7,826 nt of DNA, taken from positions 1 through 7,826 of the forward strand of contig JAKAJX010000279.1 in assembly GCA_021824855.1 (NCBI GenBank), in the 5' to 3' direction. This stretch comes from Bacteroidota bacterium. Lineage in GTDB: Bacteria; Bacteroidota; Bacteroidia; Chitinophagales; Chitinophagaceae. Below the pieces are notes generated by a model. It searched no databases. It was not told the origin of the DNA and worked only from the letters and a program-made list of their open reading frames with translations. Below are positions 1 through 7,322 of the stretch, piece by piece. Each line of letters begins with the position of its first letter. The stretch's first letter is position 1. Both the position numbers and the translations under genes were made by a program.

Positions 1-925
1 CTCCTGTTTTTTTATGCAAATGATTTAAAATATGAAAAATAGTTTCTTCAGTTATTTTTTGAACCGATGCCGCTAAATCTTTATGATATTGCGTGAGTGG
101 TGCATCTTTTGTTCTTGCCTTACCAAATAATGCTTCCATTTTTTGCCCGAATAAAGCCGGAACTACAGGCAAATGATCTTCGCCATAACCAACAAAACCT
201 TTAGATGGTGAACGGAAATAAGAAAGATTTAATTGGAATAAACCATCGTTTGTACAGGTAATTAAATTTTGCAATTTATTTACATATTTAGCTTCGCCAT
301 AAGGAGCCAATCCCATTACTTTATATTCATCGCCATAATGAGGAAAACCTAATAACTGCGTAAATGCAGTATAAAAAATTCCTAATGAATGCGGAAAATC
401 AACCGAGTCTAATATTTGTATGTGATTCGCTTTACCAATTCCAATCATGGTGGTAGTAAAATCTCCTGAGCCATCTATACTTAGCACTGCCGCTTCTTCA
501 AAAGGCGAAGCAAAAAAAGCACTGGCCAAATGACTCCGATGATGTTCAACCTGATGAATTTTTTGTTTTAAAACAAAAGCATCCACACCCGATAAATCGG
601 CCAATACCTCTTCAATACTTGCCACTTTTTTTTGATTAAAAAATCGATCTTTTACAAAATGAAAAGAACTAAATGGATGTTTTGACAAGAATAATAATTT
701 ATTCCAAAACTTAACACTTGGGTCTCTTCCAATTGCAATATGATCTACTTCTTGCAAACTTATATTTAATTCGCGTAAGCAAAATTCTATTGCCAATACA
801 GGAAAACCTGCCCAATGTTTAATTCGCCTAAACCGCTCTTCTTCAGTTGCTGCAATCATTACACCATCTTTAAATATGGCTGCAGAAGAATCGGCATGAT
901 ATGCATTGATACCTAAAATAATCAT
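1..925 (-). CDS. O-carbamoyltransferase, NodU/CmcH family (N-terminal half; C-terminus outside window)
   Basis: Members of this family transfer a carbamoyl group from carbamoyl phosphate, in an ATP-dependent reaction, to a hydroxyl of a sugar or antibiotic. Here the likely acceptor is a sugar of the surface glycan. Reading begins at ATG 923-925 and stays open to the window edge, giving 308 residues. The family usually has about 550-620, so the C-terminal YrdC-like domain is not visible. What is seen is the Kae1-like N-terminal domain: HADSSAA at residues 10-16, EEERF at 28-32, a metal-site-like HxxxH in EHHRSH (H128 and H132), the phosphate-binding-like SIDGSGD at 149-155, and GDEYKVMGLAPYG at 198-210. 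The start lies 10 bp after the stop of the upstream glycosyltransferase, behind an A/T-only leader, which suggests co-transcription. The family call is firm; the acceptor is unknown. Confidence 0.93.
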   Translation of the reverse strand, partial: MIILGINAYHADSSAAIFKDGVMIAATEEERFRRIKHWAGFPVLAIEFCLRELNISLQEVDHIAIGRDPSVKFWNKLLFLSKHPFSSFHFVKDRFFNQKKVASIEEVLADLSGVDAFVLKQKIHQVEHHRSHLASAFFASPFEEAAVLSIDGSGDFTTTMIGIGKANHIQILDSVDFPHSLGIFYTAFTQLLGFPHYGDEYKVMGLAPYGEAKYVNKLQNLITCTNDGLFQLNLSYFRSPSKGFVGYGEDHLPVVPALFGQKMEALFGKARTKDAPLTQYHKDLAASVQKITEETIFHILNHLHKKTG

Positions 926-935
926 TTAAAAAAAT

Positions 936-2087
936 TTATGAAAATAAGTTCTGATACGCTTCTATAAAATTTGATTGCTTACAATAATCTTTTGCCAATT
1001 GATATGCACTTGTGCAATATAATTGCCATGATTGATTGTTTTGAGCACTCAATTCATCTAATAAATTTGATATGTTTTTGGGCTGCTGAATATTGACATT
1101 CCACCCTGCATTTTTAGCTTGCAAATTATTCCATGGAGTAAAATAACTGGTAATAATGGGTCTTCCTACACTTAAACTTTCGAATAAAGCATGACCAAAA
1201 TTTTCTCCTTTAGTTAATAGAATTAATGCATCATATTGCAAAATGGTTTGCTGCACCTTTTGAGGTACAATATCTCCCTGATATTTTATACTAATATGCT
1301 TGGGCAATTGTGCTATTGCTTTGCTACAAGTATTCCAATAATCTGCTTCTTTTATCGGACCATAAATATCTACATAAATAGTAGATCGGCACATCAACAA
1401 TGTTTGTATTAACAACAATAAATTTTTCTTTTCTGTAATGACAGAAAGATAGATTAAATGCAATTCATCTTGCTGCTTAGTAGCATTAACCATTATATCA
1501 ACAGGAGATGCAGGAATATTTGCAGCAATTTTTACAACTGCATTTTTATTAATTCGCTGATAAATATCTTTAGCTTCATCTGCGGTTGTAGCATGCCAAA
1601 TAATATTTTTAAGCAACCCCGACCAACACAATAATTTTAAATATCCATATTTTTTAAATGGTTTTACTGCCAATGCTCCTGACTGTAACATGCCCCTTGG
1701 ACTAAGAATATATTTTGGATGATGATAATGAAAAAACCGAATTAATAAAGGATAAAAAAAATAGTACCGAGTATACAAACCATTAATAAAAACTATATCG
1801 GGCGCTGCATGGATAAATAACTGACGCATTTGCTTATAACTAATTTTCTTATCAGCATACCAAATAGTAACAGGTACAGATTTTATAAAAATTGTATTCC
1901 ACGAATTAATGTCAATATTTGAATAAGGGGTAGATACATTTAAATCGTATGCCGATGTAATAACCATATACTCATAGAGTGATGAGGATGCTGTTATGAT
2001 ATTTGCCAAAGATTGAATAGGTCCGCCAGCCCTATACCCCGGATAAAAATAACTATAAACAATTAGTATTTTTTTTTTAGCAATCAT
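936..2087 (-). CDS. Glycosyltransferase family 4 (GT-B fold), SPRGML type
   Basis: This is a complete 383-residue cytoplasmic glycosyltransferase, of normal length for GT4. It probably adds one sugar from a nucleotide-sugar donor to a lipid-linked glycan. The N-terminal Rossmann-like half opens with a beta strand (KKILIVYSYFYPG) followed by the acceptor-side glycine loop AGGP (20-23), and SPRGML lies at 129-134. The donor-binding half has SVITEKKN at 215-222 and GENFGHALFES at 294-304, giving the E-x7-E motif with E295 and E303, then TPWNN at 317-321. At the first donor-site segment, V216 stands where many GT4 enzymes have the arginine of an SRI..KK pattern; this may be a subfamily trait. The ATG at 2085-2087 is supported by the strand that follows it. 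A run of ten A covers codons 4-7. It lies 22 bp after the upstream gene. Donor and linkage cannot be told. Confidence 0.92.
   Translation of the reverse strand: MIAKKKILIVYSYFYPGYRAGGPIQSLANIITASSSLYEYMVITSAYDLNVSTPYSNIDINSWNTIFIKSVPVTIWYADKKISYKQMRQLFIHAAPDIVFINGLYTRYYFFYPLLIRFFHYHHPKYILSPRGMLQSGALAVKPFKKYGYLKLLCWSGLLKNIIWHATTADEAKDIYQRINKNAVVKIAANIPASPVDIMVNATKQQDELHLIYLSVITEKKNLLLLIQTLLMCRSTIYVDIYGPIKEADYWNTCSKAIAQLPKHISIKYQGDIVPQKVQQTILQYDALILLTKGENFGHALFESLSVGRPIITSYFTPWNNLQAKNAGWNVNIQQPKNISNLLDELSAQNNQSWQLYCTSAYQLAKDYCKQSNFIEAYQNLFS
2069..2078 (-). repeat. Homopolymer tract, A10 on the coding strand, inside a glycosyltransferase start region
   Basis: Ten consecutive T on the plus strand encode the three lysines and the first base of the isoleucine codon at residues 4-7 of the glycosyltransferase at 936-2087. 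It is the longest mononucleotide run I found in the window; others reach about 8. Loss of one A gives TAC TAA directly after the tract, and gain of one A gives a TAG five codons past it. Any one-base slip would therefore abolish the protein. Whether it varies in the population is unknown. Confidence 0.8.
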
Positions 2088-2109
2088 AATTAATTATATC
2101 CTATCTCTC

Positions 2110-3231
2110 TTATACTTCTTGTAATATTGTCAGCAACCTTTCCTTATACTTTTCAAAACCAAAAGCATCTAATACACGAGTTTGTAAGTTGGCACCATTT
2201 TTTGTGGGAGTATCAAGTACTTTTTCAATAGCCTGTTGCAACTCATGTATATTATCGGGATCGATTAAAGTACCTAAAGCTCCATTCATTAATGCATCTG
2301 TGCTTCCATCTTTATTACCGGCAATAACATTTCTGCCGCAGGCAAGCGATTCTATAAATACAATACCAAAACCTTCTTTCTTGCTTGGCATAACAAACAA
2401 ATCGCACAACAAATAATGATCATTTAATTCATAATCTTCCACAAATCCAATCAACTTCACATAATCGGTTAATTGATATTGCAAGATTAATTGTTCAATA
2501 CGTTTTTTTTCTTCCGCCTCAGCTTTACCACAAATTAAATAAACAATATCGCTTCTTTTTTCTTTTAACATACCCAATACTTCAATTACTTCATCATATC
2601 CTTTATATTTTTCGGAATAAGCCATTCTGGTAACTGTTAATAGTATTTTTTTATTCGCATCAATTGCATATCGTTGTAATAAATATTCGGGCTTTGAGAA
2701 TGTTTTAGGCAACTTAAAATATGTATCAATAGTATTTGGAAAGATTTTTATTTTATCCGGGTTAAGATGCGGATTAAACTCCAATAATTTATATTTTGTG
2801 TATTTACTTACACTTAAAATAATATCGGCTTTTTCAAGTGTTTTCTTTTTAAAATTCGATTGTTCTCTCCATACTTCAATGCCATGCGTTATCATAATTA
2901 CCTTAACACTTGGCTTAATTTTTTTTATTACAAACCCGATAATGCTAAGATTAATATGGCCAATTATAACTGATTGATATTGCAATGATTTAATGATAGC
3001 ATAGATTACAAAAAAGAAGCGATTTCCTTTAAACCCTTTAAAACGTAAACGAGGAAAATATTTTTCATCTGTAGCACTATCATAAGAAGAAAAACCATCG
3101 GAATCAATATACCCATCAACACTTAATTCGTGTAATGCCTTTAAGAAACTGCGATTAAACTTTTCGATTCCTCCTGTAAAAGAAAACCCCGTTAAATAAA
3201 GAAATACTATTTTAGGTAATGATTGTTTCAA
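2110..3231 (-). CDS. Glycosyltransferase family 4 (GT-B fold), TTG start
   Basis: This 373-residue protein is a complete GT4 sugar transferase, probably acting at the cytoplasmic face of the membrane on a lipid-linked oligosaccharide. Motifs in order: the N-terminal glycine loop FTGGIEKFN (18-26), THGIEVW (115-121), the end of the N-terminal domain ILSVSKYTK (138-146), the donor-phosphate region TVTRMAYSEKYKGYD (199-213), and the C-terminal E-x7-E motif in KKEGFGIVFIES (E286 and E294). The start is TTG at 3229-3231. An in-frame TAA lies only one codon upstream (3235-3237), and the next in-frame ATG is at residue 113, which would destroy the fold. TTG, or less likely the ATA beside it, is therefore the only sensible start. 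It follows the asparagine-synthase-like gene by 32 bp of nearly pure A/T. Its sugar specificity cannot be read from the sequence. Confidence 0.92.
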   Translation of the reverse strand: MKQSLPKIVFLYLTGFSFTGGIEKFNRSFLKALHELSVDGYIDSDGFSSYDSATDEKYFPRLRFKGFKGNRFFFVIYAIIKSLQYQSVIIGHINLSIIGFVIKKIKPSVKVIMITHGIEVWREQSNFKKKTLEKADIILSVSKYTKYKLLEFNPHLNPDKIKIFPNTIDTYFKLPKTFSKPEYLLQRYAIDANKKILLTVTRMAYSEKYKGYDEVIEVLGMLKEKRSDIVYLICGKAEAEEKKRIEQLILQYQLTDYVKLIGFVEDYELNDHYLLCDLFVMPSKKEGFGIVFIESLACGRNVIAGNKDGSTDALMNGALGTLIDPDNIHELQQAIEKVLDTPTKNGANLQTRVLDAFGFEKYKERLLTILQEV

Positions 3232-3263
3232 TATTTATGTTTAAATATATTTATACAACAAAT

Positions 3264-5060
3264 CTACAATTTATGATTATCTTTTACCTGAATATTTTCT
3301 GCACTACTTAATAAATAGCACCAATATCTGCTCCAATGCACATTGCCATTTACTAAGCCTTTGTATAATTGTTTAAAATGTTTTTCGGTTCTATGAAAAG
3401 TAACATGCTGCATCCATGTTTCAAATGGAAAAACAAAGCCTTGTTTAGTTCTGTTCCAGATTGCCTCGGGTAATTCATTCTTAAATGCCTTAATTAATAA
3501 ATGTTTAATTTGATGATGATTATACCGAACTTCAGGTACAATATTATACACCAATTGCATTAATTCTTTATCTAAGAAAGGAACTCGTACTTCTAAGCTA
3601 TGCCACATACTCATATAATCTGTATCTTTTAATAATTGATTGAGCATATACAAGTTTGTTTCAAAATAGCTTACTTTTTCTAAGGGCAATAACTTCTCGG
3701 TAAATTGAGGCAGTGCTACTTCATTTAATAAAGTCAATATTTCTTCTTCGGTACAATCTAACAGTTGTGCTACCTGAGCAGGAATAAAAAAACCTCTATT
3801 AAACAAATATTCTCCTAATCCGTTTTTAAGTTGCAAAAAGTTAACTTTCTTTCTTTTATCATCTGGGAAAATATTAGCTACTTCAAACATAAAATCGGGC
3901 AACCACTTAACAGCATTCACTAATTTGGTTCTTTTAAAAGAATTGTATCCACCAAATAATTCATCTGCACCTAATCCACTTAAAACCGCAGTTAATCCAT
4001 ACTCTCTCGCATATTTGCAAATAAAGTAAGAATTGATACCATCATTACTGGGCTGATCCATTGCATGAATAATATCGGGAATGGAGTCTTTAAACTTTTG
4101 TTCCGTTACTAAAAAAGATTGGTGCTGTGCACCGGTTGCATTAATGATAATATTTTGATATTTTTTTTCGGAGAATTTATCGTTATCAAAAACAATTGAC
4201 AAGGTTTTTAAGTTATTCCCAGTAAATGGTTTGGCCAAAATAGTTAATAAACTAGAATCAATACCTCCGCTTAAAAATAAACCAATTGGTGCATCAGAAA
4301 TTAAATGTCGTTGTACTGCATCTTTTAAAGTTTCTTTAATTAAAGGCAGTACTTCATCTTCTTTATAAAAAGTATAATTAAAATAAAAATGCTGAAATGC
4401 ATGGTGCTGCACTTGCCATGTATCTAATTGTATGCTTAAATAGCTCCCTTTTGTTAAAGGCTGTACATTTTGCAATGTGGTAATTGGCTCGGGTAAGTGA
4501 CCAAATAATAAAAAATATTTTTTCCAATTATCATTTTCGGGCCAACTGGGCTTAATTGCTTTAAATGCTCTTATTTCTGAAGAAAAATAGATGCTGTTTT
4601 TGTCAATACTATAATACAAAGGCTTAATACCTGCATGGTCTCTTGCCAGTATTAATTGATTACTGCGTTTATCTAACAACGCCAAAGCAAACATGCCATT
4701 GAGGTATGAAAAACATTTGGTTCCCCACTCTAAATAAGCATAAATAATTACTTCGGTATCGGAGGATGATTTAAAATGATATCCTTTTGCAAGTAGTTGT
4801 TCTTTTATAATCTGAAAATTATATATCTCACCATTAAAGATGATTACAATATTATTATCTGCATCCGTCATTGGCTGATGACCTAATATCGACAAATCGA
4901 TTAATGATAATCTACGATGACCAAAAGCCAATGAGCGATCTTCATCAATATACAATCCAAAATCATCAGGACCGCCATGCCGCATAGCATCACGCATTTG
5001 TGTTATTAACGATTCGGTAGGTTTATTTTGTTTGTTAACTATTCCGGCTATACGACACAT
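3264..5060 (-). CDS. Asparagine-synthase-like glutamine amidotransferase (AsnB family), probably glycan-modifying
   Basis: AsnB-family enzymes release ammonia from glutamine in an N-terminal Ntn domain and pass it to a C-terminal synthetase domain that adenylates a carboxylate and forms an amide. The 598-residue length is slightly above the usual 550-620 midpoint. Glutaminase features are intact: nucleophile C2 after Met removal, RHGGPDD (27-33), GHRRLSLID (47-55), FNGEIYN (75-81) and D101. The synthetase domain has the ATP PP-loop SGGIDSS (264-270), SGLGADELFGGY (361-372), RVPFLD (492-497) and RTKQGFVFPFETW (537-549). Two departures from the asparagine-forming type stand out: R3 in MCRIAGI instead of glycine, and L363 in SGLG where E. 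coli AsnB has a key glutamate. Its place among glycosyltransferases suggests it amidates a sugar carboxylate, but asparagine synthesis is not excluded. ATG at 5058-5060; stop is TAG. Confidence 0.93.
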   Translation of the reverse strand: MCRIAGIVNKQNKPTESLITQMRDAMRHGGPDDFGLYIDEDRSLAFGHRRLSLIDLSILGHQPMTDADNNIVIIFNGEIYNFQIIKEQLLAKGYHFKSSSDTEVIIYAYLEWGTKCFSYLNGMFALALLDKRSNQLILARDHAGIKPLYYSIDKNSIYFSSEIRAFKAIKPSWPENDNWKKYFLLFGHLPEPITTLQNVQPLTKGSYLSIQLDTWQVQHHAFQHFYFNYTFYKEDEVLPLIKETLKDAVQRHLISDAPIGLFLSGGIDSSLLTILAKPFTGNNLKTLSIVFDNDKFSEKKYQNIIINATGAQHQSFLVTEQKFKDSIPDIIHAMDQPSNDGINSYFICKYAREYGLTAVLSGLGADELFGGYNSFKRTKLVNAVKWLPDFMFEVANIFPDDKRKKVNFLQLKNGLGEYLFNRGFFIPAQVAQLLDCTEEEILTLLNEVALPQFTEKLLPLEKVSYFETNLYMLNQLLKDTDYMSMWHSLEVRVPFLDKELMQLVYNIVPEVRYNHHQIKHLLIKAFKNELPEAIWNRTKQGFVFPFETWMQHVTFHRTEKHFKQLYKGLVNGNVHWSRYWCYLLSSAENIQVKDNHKL

Positions 5061-5071
5061 AAGAAGAACAA

Positions 5072-5103
5072 CAAATTACGAGTGATAATAAATAAATAAC
5101 CAA
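5072..5103 (-). promoter_or_regulatory. Possible Bacteroidota-type promoter before the AsnB-like gene (weak)
   Basis: The 43-bp gap before the AsnB-like gene is the longest in the cluster. On the coding strand it holds TTGG at 5103-5100 and TAATTTG at 5078-5072, with 21 bases between. This resembles the -33 TTTG and -7 TAnnTTTG elements known from Bacteroides, but it is one base short of the -7 consensus. In such A/T-rich DNA a chance match is likely. If real, it would give the last four genes an internal promoter and a very short leader. Confidence 0.2.
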
Positions 5104-6312
5104 TTATTTTTTTAATTGTTGAATAACGCTATCAATTTCTTGATAATAATTTATCCAACTATATTGTTTTGCTTTTTCAGCGGCTGCTTGGCCCATTAAA
5201 TTAACCTCTATCCTATTATTAAAATAAAATAATACAGCTTGCTTTAATTGCTCTTTATTACCCGTTGAAATGATAATACCATTAGAGTCATTCACAATAT
5301 CTTTTGCACCGGTATTGTCCGAAACAATTACCGGTAAACCACAAGCCATAGCTTCTACCACAACAGCAGCCCAACTATCTAAATAACTTGGCATTACCAA
5401 TACATCACTTTCCTGCAACGCTTTCACCAAATCGCTATGCGACAAGTATTCCAAATACTGAATATTCCGATATTGGCTTTTAGTATTTACCAAATAAGAA
5501 GCATCGCCTCTTGGTCCAACAATTAATAATTCTATCGGAAACGGAAGTAATTCTTGCATTACTTCCACTAACAAGGCAATTCCTTTTCTTAATGTTACAA
5601 TTCCTACAAAAATGAGACGCAATGGAACATCTTCAGAATTTATTAAAAAGTTCTTTATTTGAAACTGATTAGGATTAAATCCTAAATGCACTTTACTTAT
5701 TTTATCAGCATCAATTCCATTGTCGATAAAAGTTTGTTGAGCAAAAGAAGACAATACCATAATATGATTGGCTAAATTGTATTCTTTCTTTTTACGCAAA
5801 TGAATTTTCTCAAATAAATTTTCTGCTCCCGAAATAGTTTTAAAAAAAGGATATACATTTCTCAGCATTTCAATGAAACCGGTATGCACCTGAGCTACAT
5901 CTAATAAAGTAGTAATTCCTAATGAACGTGCAACTGTAAAAGTTTTTAAACAACTTTTCTCATACCCTATCACCAACTGTGGTTGCCATTTTCGAATTTT
6001 TCGAGAAACCCATCGATCATGAATACTATCTTCCATAAATGACCACTGCTCCACATCCTTAATTAGAAACCTGCCAAAAAATTTATACAAAATACCCGAC
6101 CAATGTGTATATACATATTCAACAGGAATACTGCTATCTGTTTTTTTATCCAATTCTTTTCGCAACGAAGTAAACAACCTTAATATTTTACCAATAACGT
6201 TTTGGGGTTTATGCCAAAAAGATGTAGCAAAAATAACCGTATGTTTCTGCATCAATGCTTTTACTGTTTGATGCGAATATTGTTTGGAAGGATTAGAAAT
6301 AAGAATCTTCAC
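5104..6312 (-). CDS. Glycosyltransferase family 4 (GT-B fold), GTG start
   Basis: This 402-residue GT4 enzyme is full length. The N-terminal domain begins with the strand KILISNPS and includes IGYEKSCLKTF (115-125) and LLDVAQVHTGF (136-146). The donor domain has FVGIVTLRKGI (235-245) and MPSYLDSWAAVVVEAMACG (307-325). Its first acidic residue in the E-x7-E motif is D312, paired with E320; aspartate here occurs in other GT4 subfamilies and need not mean inactivity. The start codon is GTG at 6310-6312. An in-frame TAA, which is the stop of the upstream gene, lies two codons before it, and the first internal ATG is at residue 21, after the first beta strand. GTG is thus the best start. The 6-bp gap suggests translational coupling to the preceding glycosyltransferase. 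Donor sugar unknown. Confidence 0.92.
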   Translation of the reverse strand: MKILISNPSKQYSHQTVKALMQKHTVIFATSFWHKPQNVIGKILRLFTSLRKELDKKTDSSIPVEYVYTHWSGILYKFFGRFLIKDVEQWSFMEDSIHDRWVSRKIRKWQPQLVIGYEKSCLKTFTVARSLGITTLLDVAQVHTGFIEMLRNVYPFFKTISGAENLFEKIHLRKKKEYNLANHIMVLSSFAQQTFIDNGIDADKISKVHLGFNPNQFQIKNFLINSEDVPLRLIFVGIVTLRKGIALLVEVMQELLPFPIELLIVGPRGDASYLVNTKSQYRNIQYLEYLSHSDLVKALQESDVLVMPSYLDSWAAVVVEAMACGLPVIVSDNTGAKDIVNDSNGIIISTGNKEQLKQAVLFYFNNRIEVNLMGQAAAEKAKQYSWINYYQEIDSVIQQLKK

Positions 6313-6318
6313 TATAAT

Positions 6319-7317
6319 TTATACTATAGTTTTAAAATAAGTTACATACTGCAATGCAATAACAGGCATTTGTTTTTCTTGAAGATACTTATGCACTAAT
6401 TGGTATTGCTGAGCAAAATGCGCATATTGCATTAATGCATGTTCAATGGCAGCAGCCATTTCTCGGCTATCATTATTTTTATAATAAAATCCCCAATTTC
6501 CCGAAGCCTCTCTTAACCCTCCTCTATCAGCACAAACAACAGCACATCCACAAGCCAATCCTTCCAATGCAACAACACCAAATGGTTCATCCCATACAGA
6601 AGGTATTACCATTACTTTATGCTCATTTAATAAACTAACCAATGAAGCACCCGTAACCACTCCTTCAAATACAATATCATTGTGCAAATTGAGCAGATTA
6701 GCCTGTTTTTGTAAAGCTTCTTTTTCTATGCCTGAGCCAATAATTGTTAATTGACATTCAGGAATTTTTTCTTGTACTATTTTAAGTGAATCTATCAACA
6801 AATTAACTCCTTTATCAGAAACCAATCTTCCTAAAAAAATCAAATCTTTTTTTCTGTTAGTATAAGAGATATTATTTTTAAATGTAGGATGATAAAAGTT
6901 ATTAATTACTGTTGCTTTCCCTTTCAACTGATTGGCTATATAATGACTGATGGCAATATTGTGCGAAAATTTAGTTAACCAATTTTTCAATTTTCCCTTC
7001 CATCCTTTATCATGCTGATAAGGTAAATGATGTGTAACTACCCATTTTTTTGAATGCAATAATCCTACTAAAAATGTTTGTAAACTAATATTGGCTTCGA
7101 GTAATATATCGGCTTTTTTTACTGCACCATAAAGAGTAAAAGGAGAAATGGTTCGAATTACTTTGTAGGAATAATTATCTGGAATGGTACTTGCTGTTTG
7201 GGTATACACTGTTACCTGATGACCCAATTGCGACCAGCTTTCGGCCAATCCAGCCATAATATTTTCCAGTCCGCCCACATTCGGTAAAAAGGTTAAAGAA
7301 ACAACAACAATGCGCAT
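6319..7317 (-). CDS. Glycosyltransferase family 4 (GT-B fold), short form
   Basis: At 332 residues this protein is at the short end for GT4, with a compact N-terminal domain of about 150 residues, but both halves look complete. Motifs: MRIVVVSLTFLP at the N-terminus, the acceptor-side loop VGGLE (14-18), VVTHHLPY (93-100), FLGRLVSDKGVNLLI (161-175) carrying the conserved donor-phosphate Arg and Lys, and IPSVWDEPFGVVALEGLACG (238-257) with E244 and E252 of E-x7-E, followed by RGGLREA (265-271). All expected catalytic-site residues are present. The ATG at 7315-7317 follows the stop of the upstream gene by 5 bp, and the TAA at 6319-6321 lies 6 bp before, and in frame with, the next glycosyltransferase. 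It is likely part of the same transcript and glycan pathway. Sugar specificity cannot be told. Confidence 0.92.
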   Translation of the reverse strand: MRIVVVSLTFLPNVGGLENIMAGLAESWSQLGHQVTVYTQTASTIPDNYSYKVIRTISPFTLYGAVKKADILLEANISLQTFLVGLLHSKKWVVTHHLPYQHDKGWKGKLKNWLTKFSHNIAISHYIANQLKGKATVINNFYHPTFKNNISYTNRKKDLIFLGRLVSDKGVNLLIDSLKIVQEKIPECQLTIIGSGIEKEALQKQANLLNLHNDIVFEGVVTGASLVSLLNEHKVMVIPSVWDEPFGVVALEGLACGCAVVCADRGGLREASGNWGFYYKNNDSREMAAAIEHALMQYAHFAQQYQLVHKYLQEKQMPVIALQYVTYFKTIV

Positions 7318-7322
7318 ATTTT

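Noticed and set aside
2088..2109. AGGA about 11 bases before the ATG at 2085-2087 as a Shine-Dalgarno site
   Set aside because: The spacing is long, the match is four bases, and none of the other gene starts here has such a site.
2189..2416. Plus-strand open frame of 75 codons
   Set aside because: It lies fully inside the glycosyltransferase at 2110-3231 on the other strand, and its translation resembles no protein family; it is an antisense shadow of the conserved C-terminal domain.
5086..5100. Short ATAA-like tandem pattern (ataataaataaataa)
   Set aside because: Too short and too simple in composition to be called a repeat element; consistent with an A/T-rich leader.
5101..5118. Perfect inverted repeat caatta / taattg around six bases, spanning the stop of the gene at 5104-6312
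   Set aside because: The stem has one G-C pair and no uniform T run after it on the transcribed strand, so a working terminator is unlikely; such palindromes are expected in A/T-rich DNA.
6202..6399. Plus-strand open frame of 65 codons
   Set aside because: It runs antisense across the junction of two well-supported glycosyltransferase genes, and its composition is low-complexity with no recognisable domain.
6435..6638. Plus-strand open frame of 67 codons rich in His and Gln
   Set aside because: It is antisense to the conserved donor domain of the gene at 6319-7317; the His/Gln bias comes from the opposite-strand codons.
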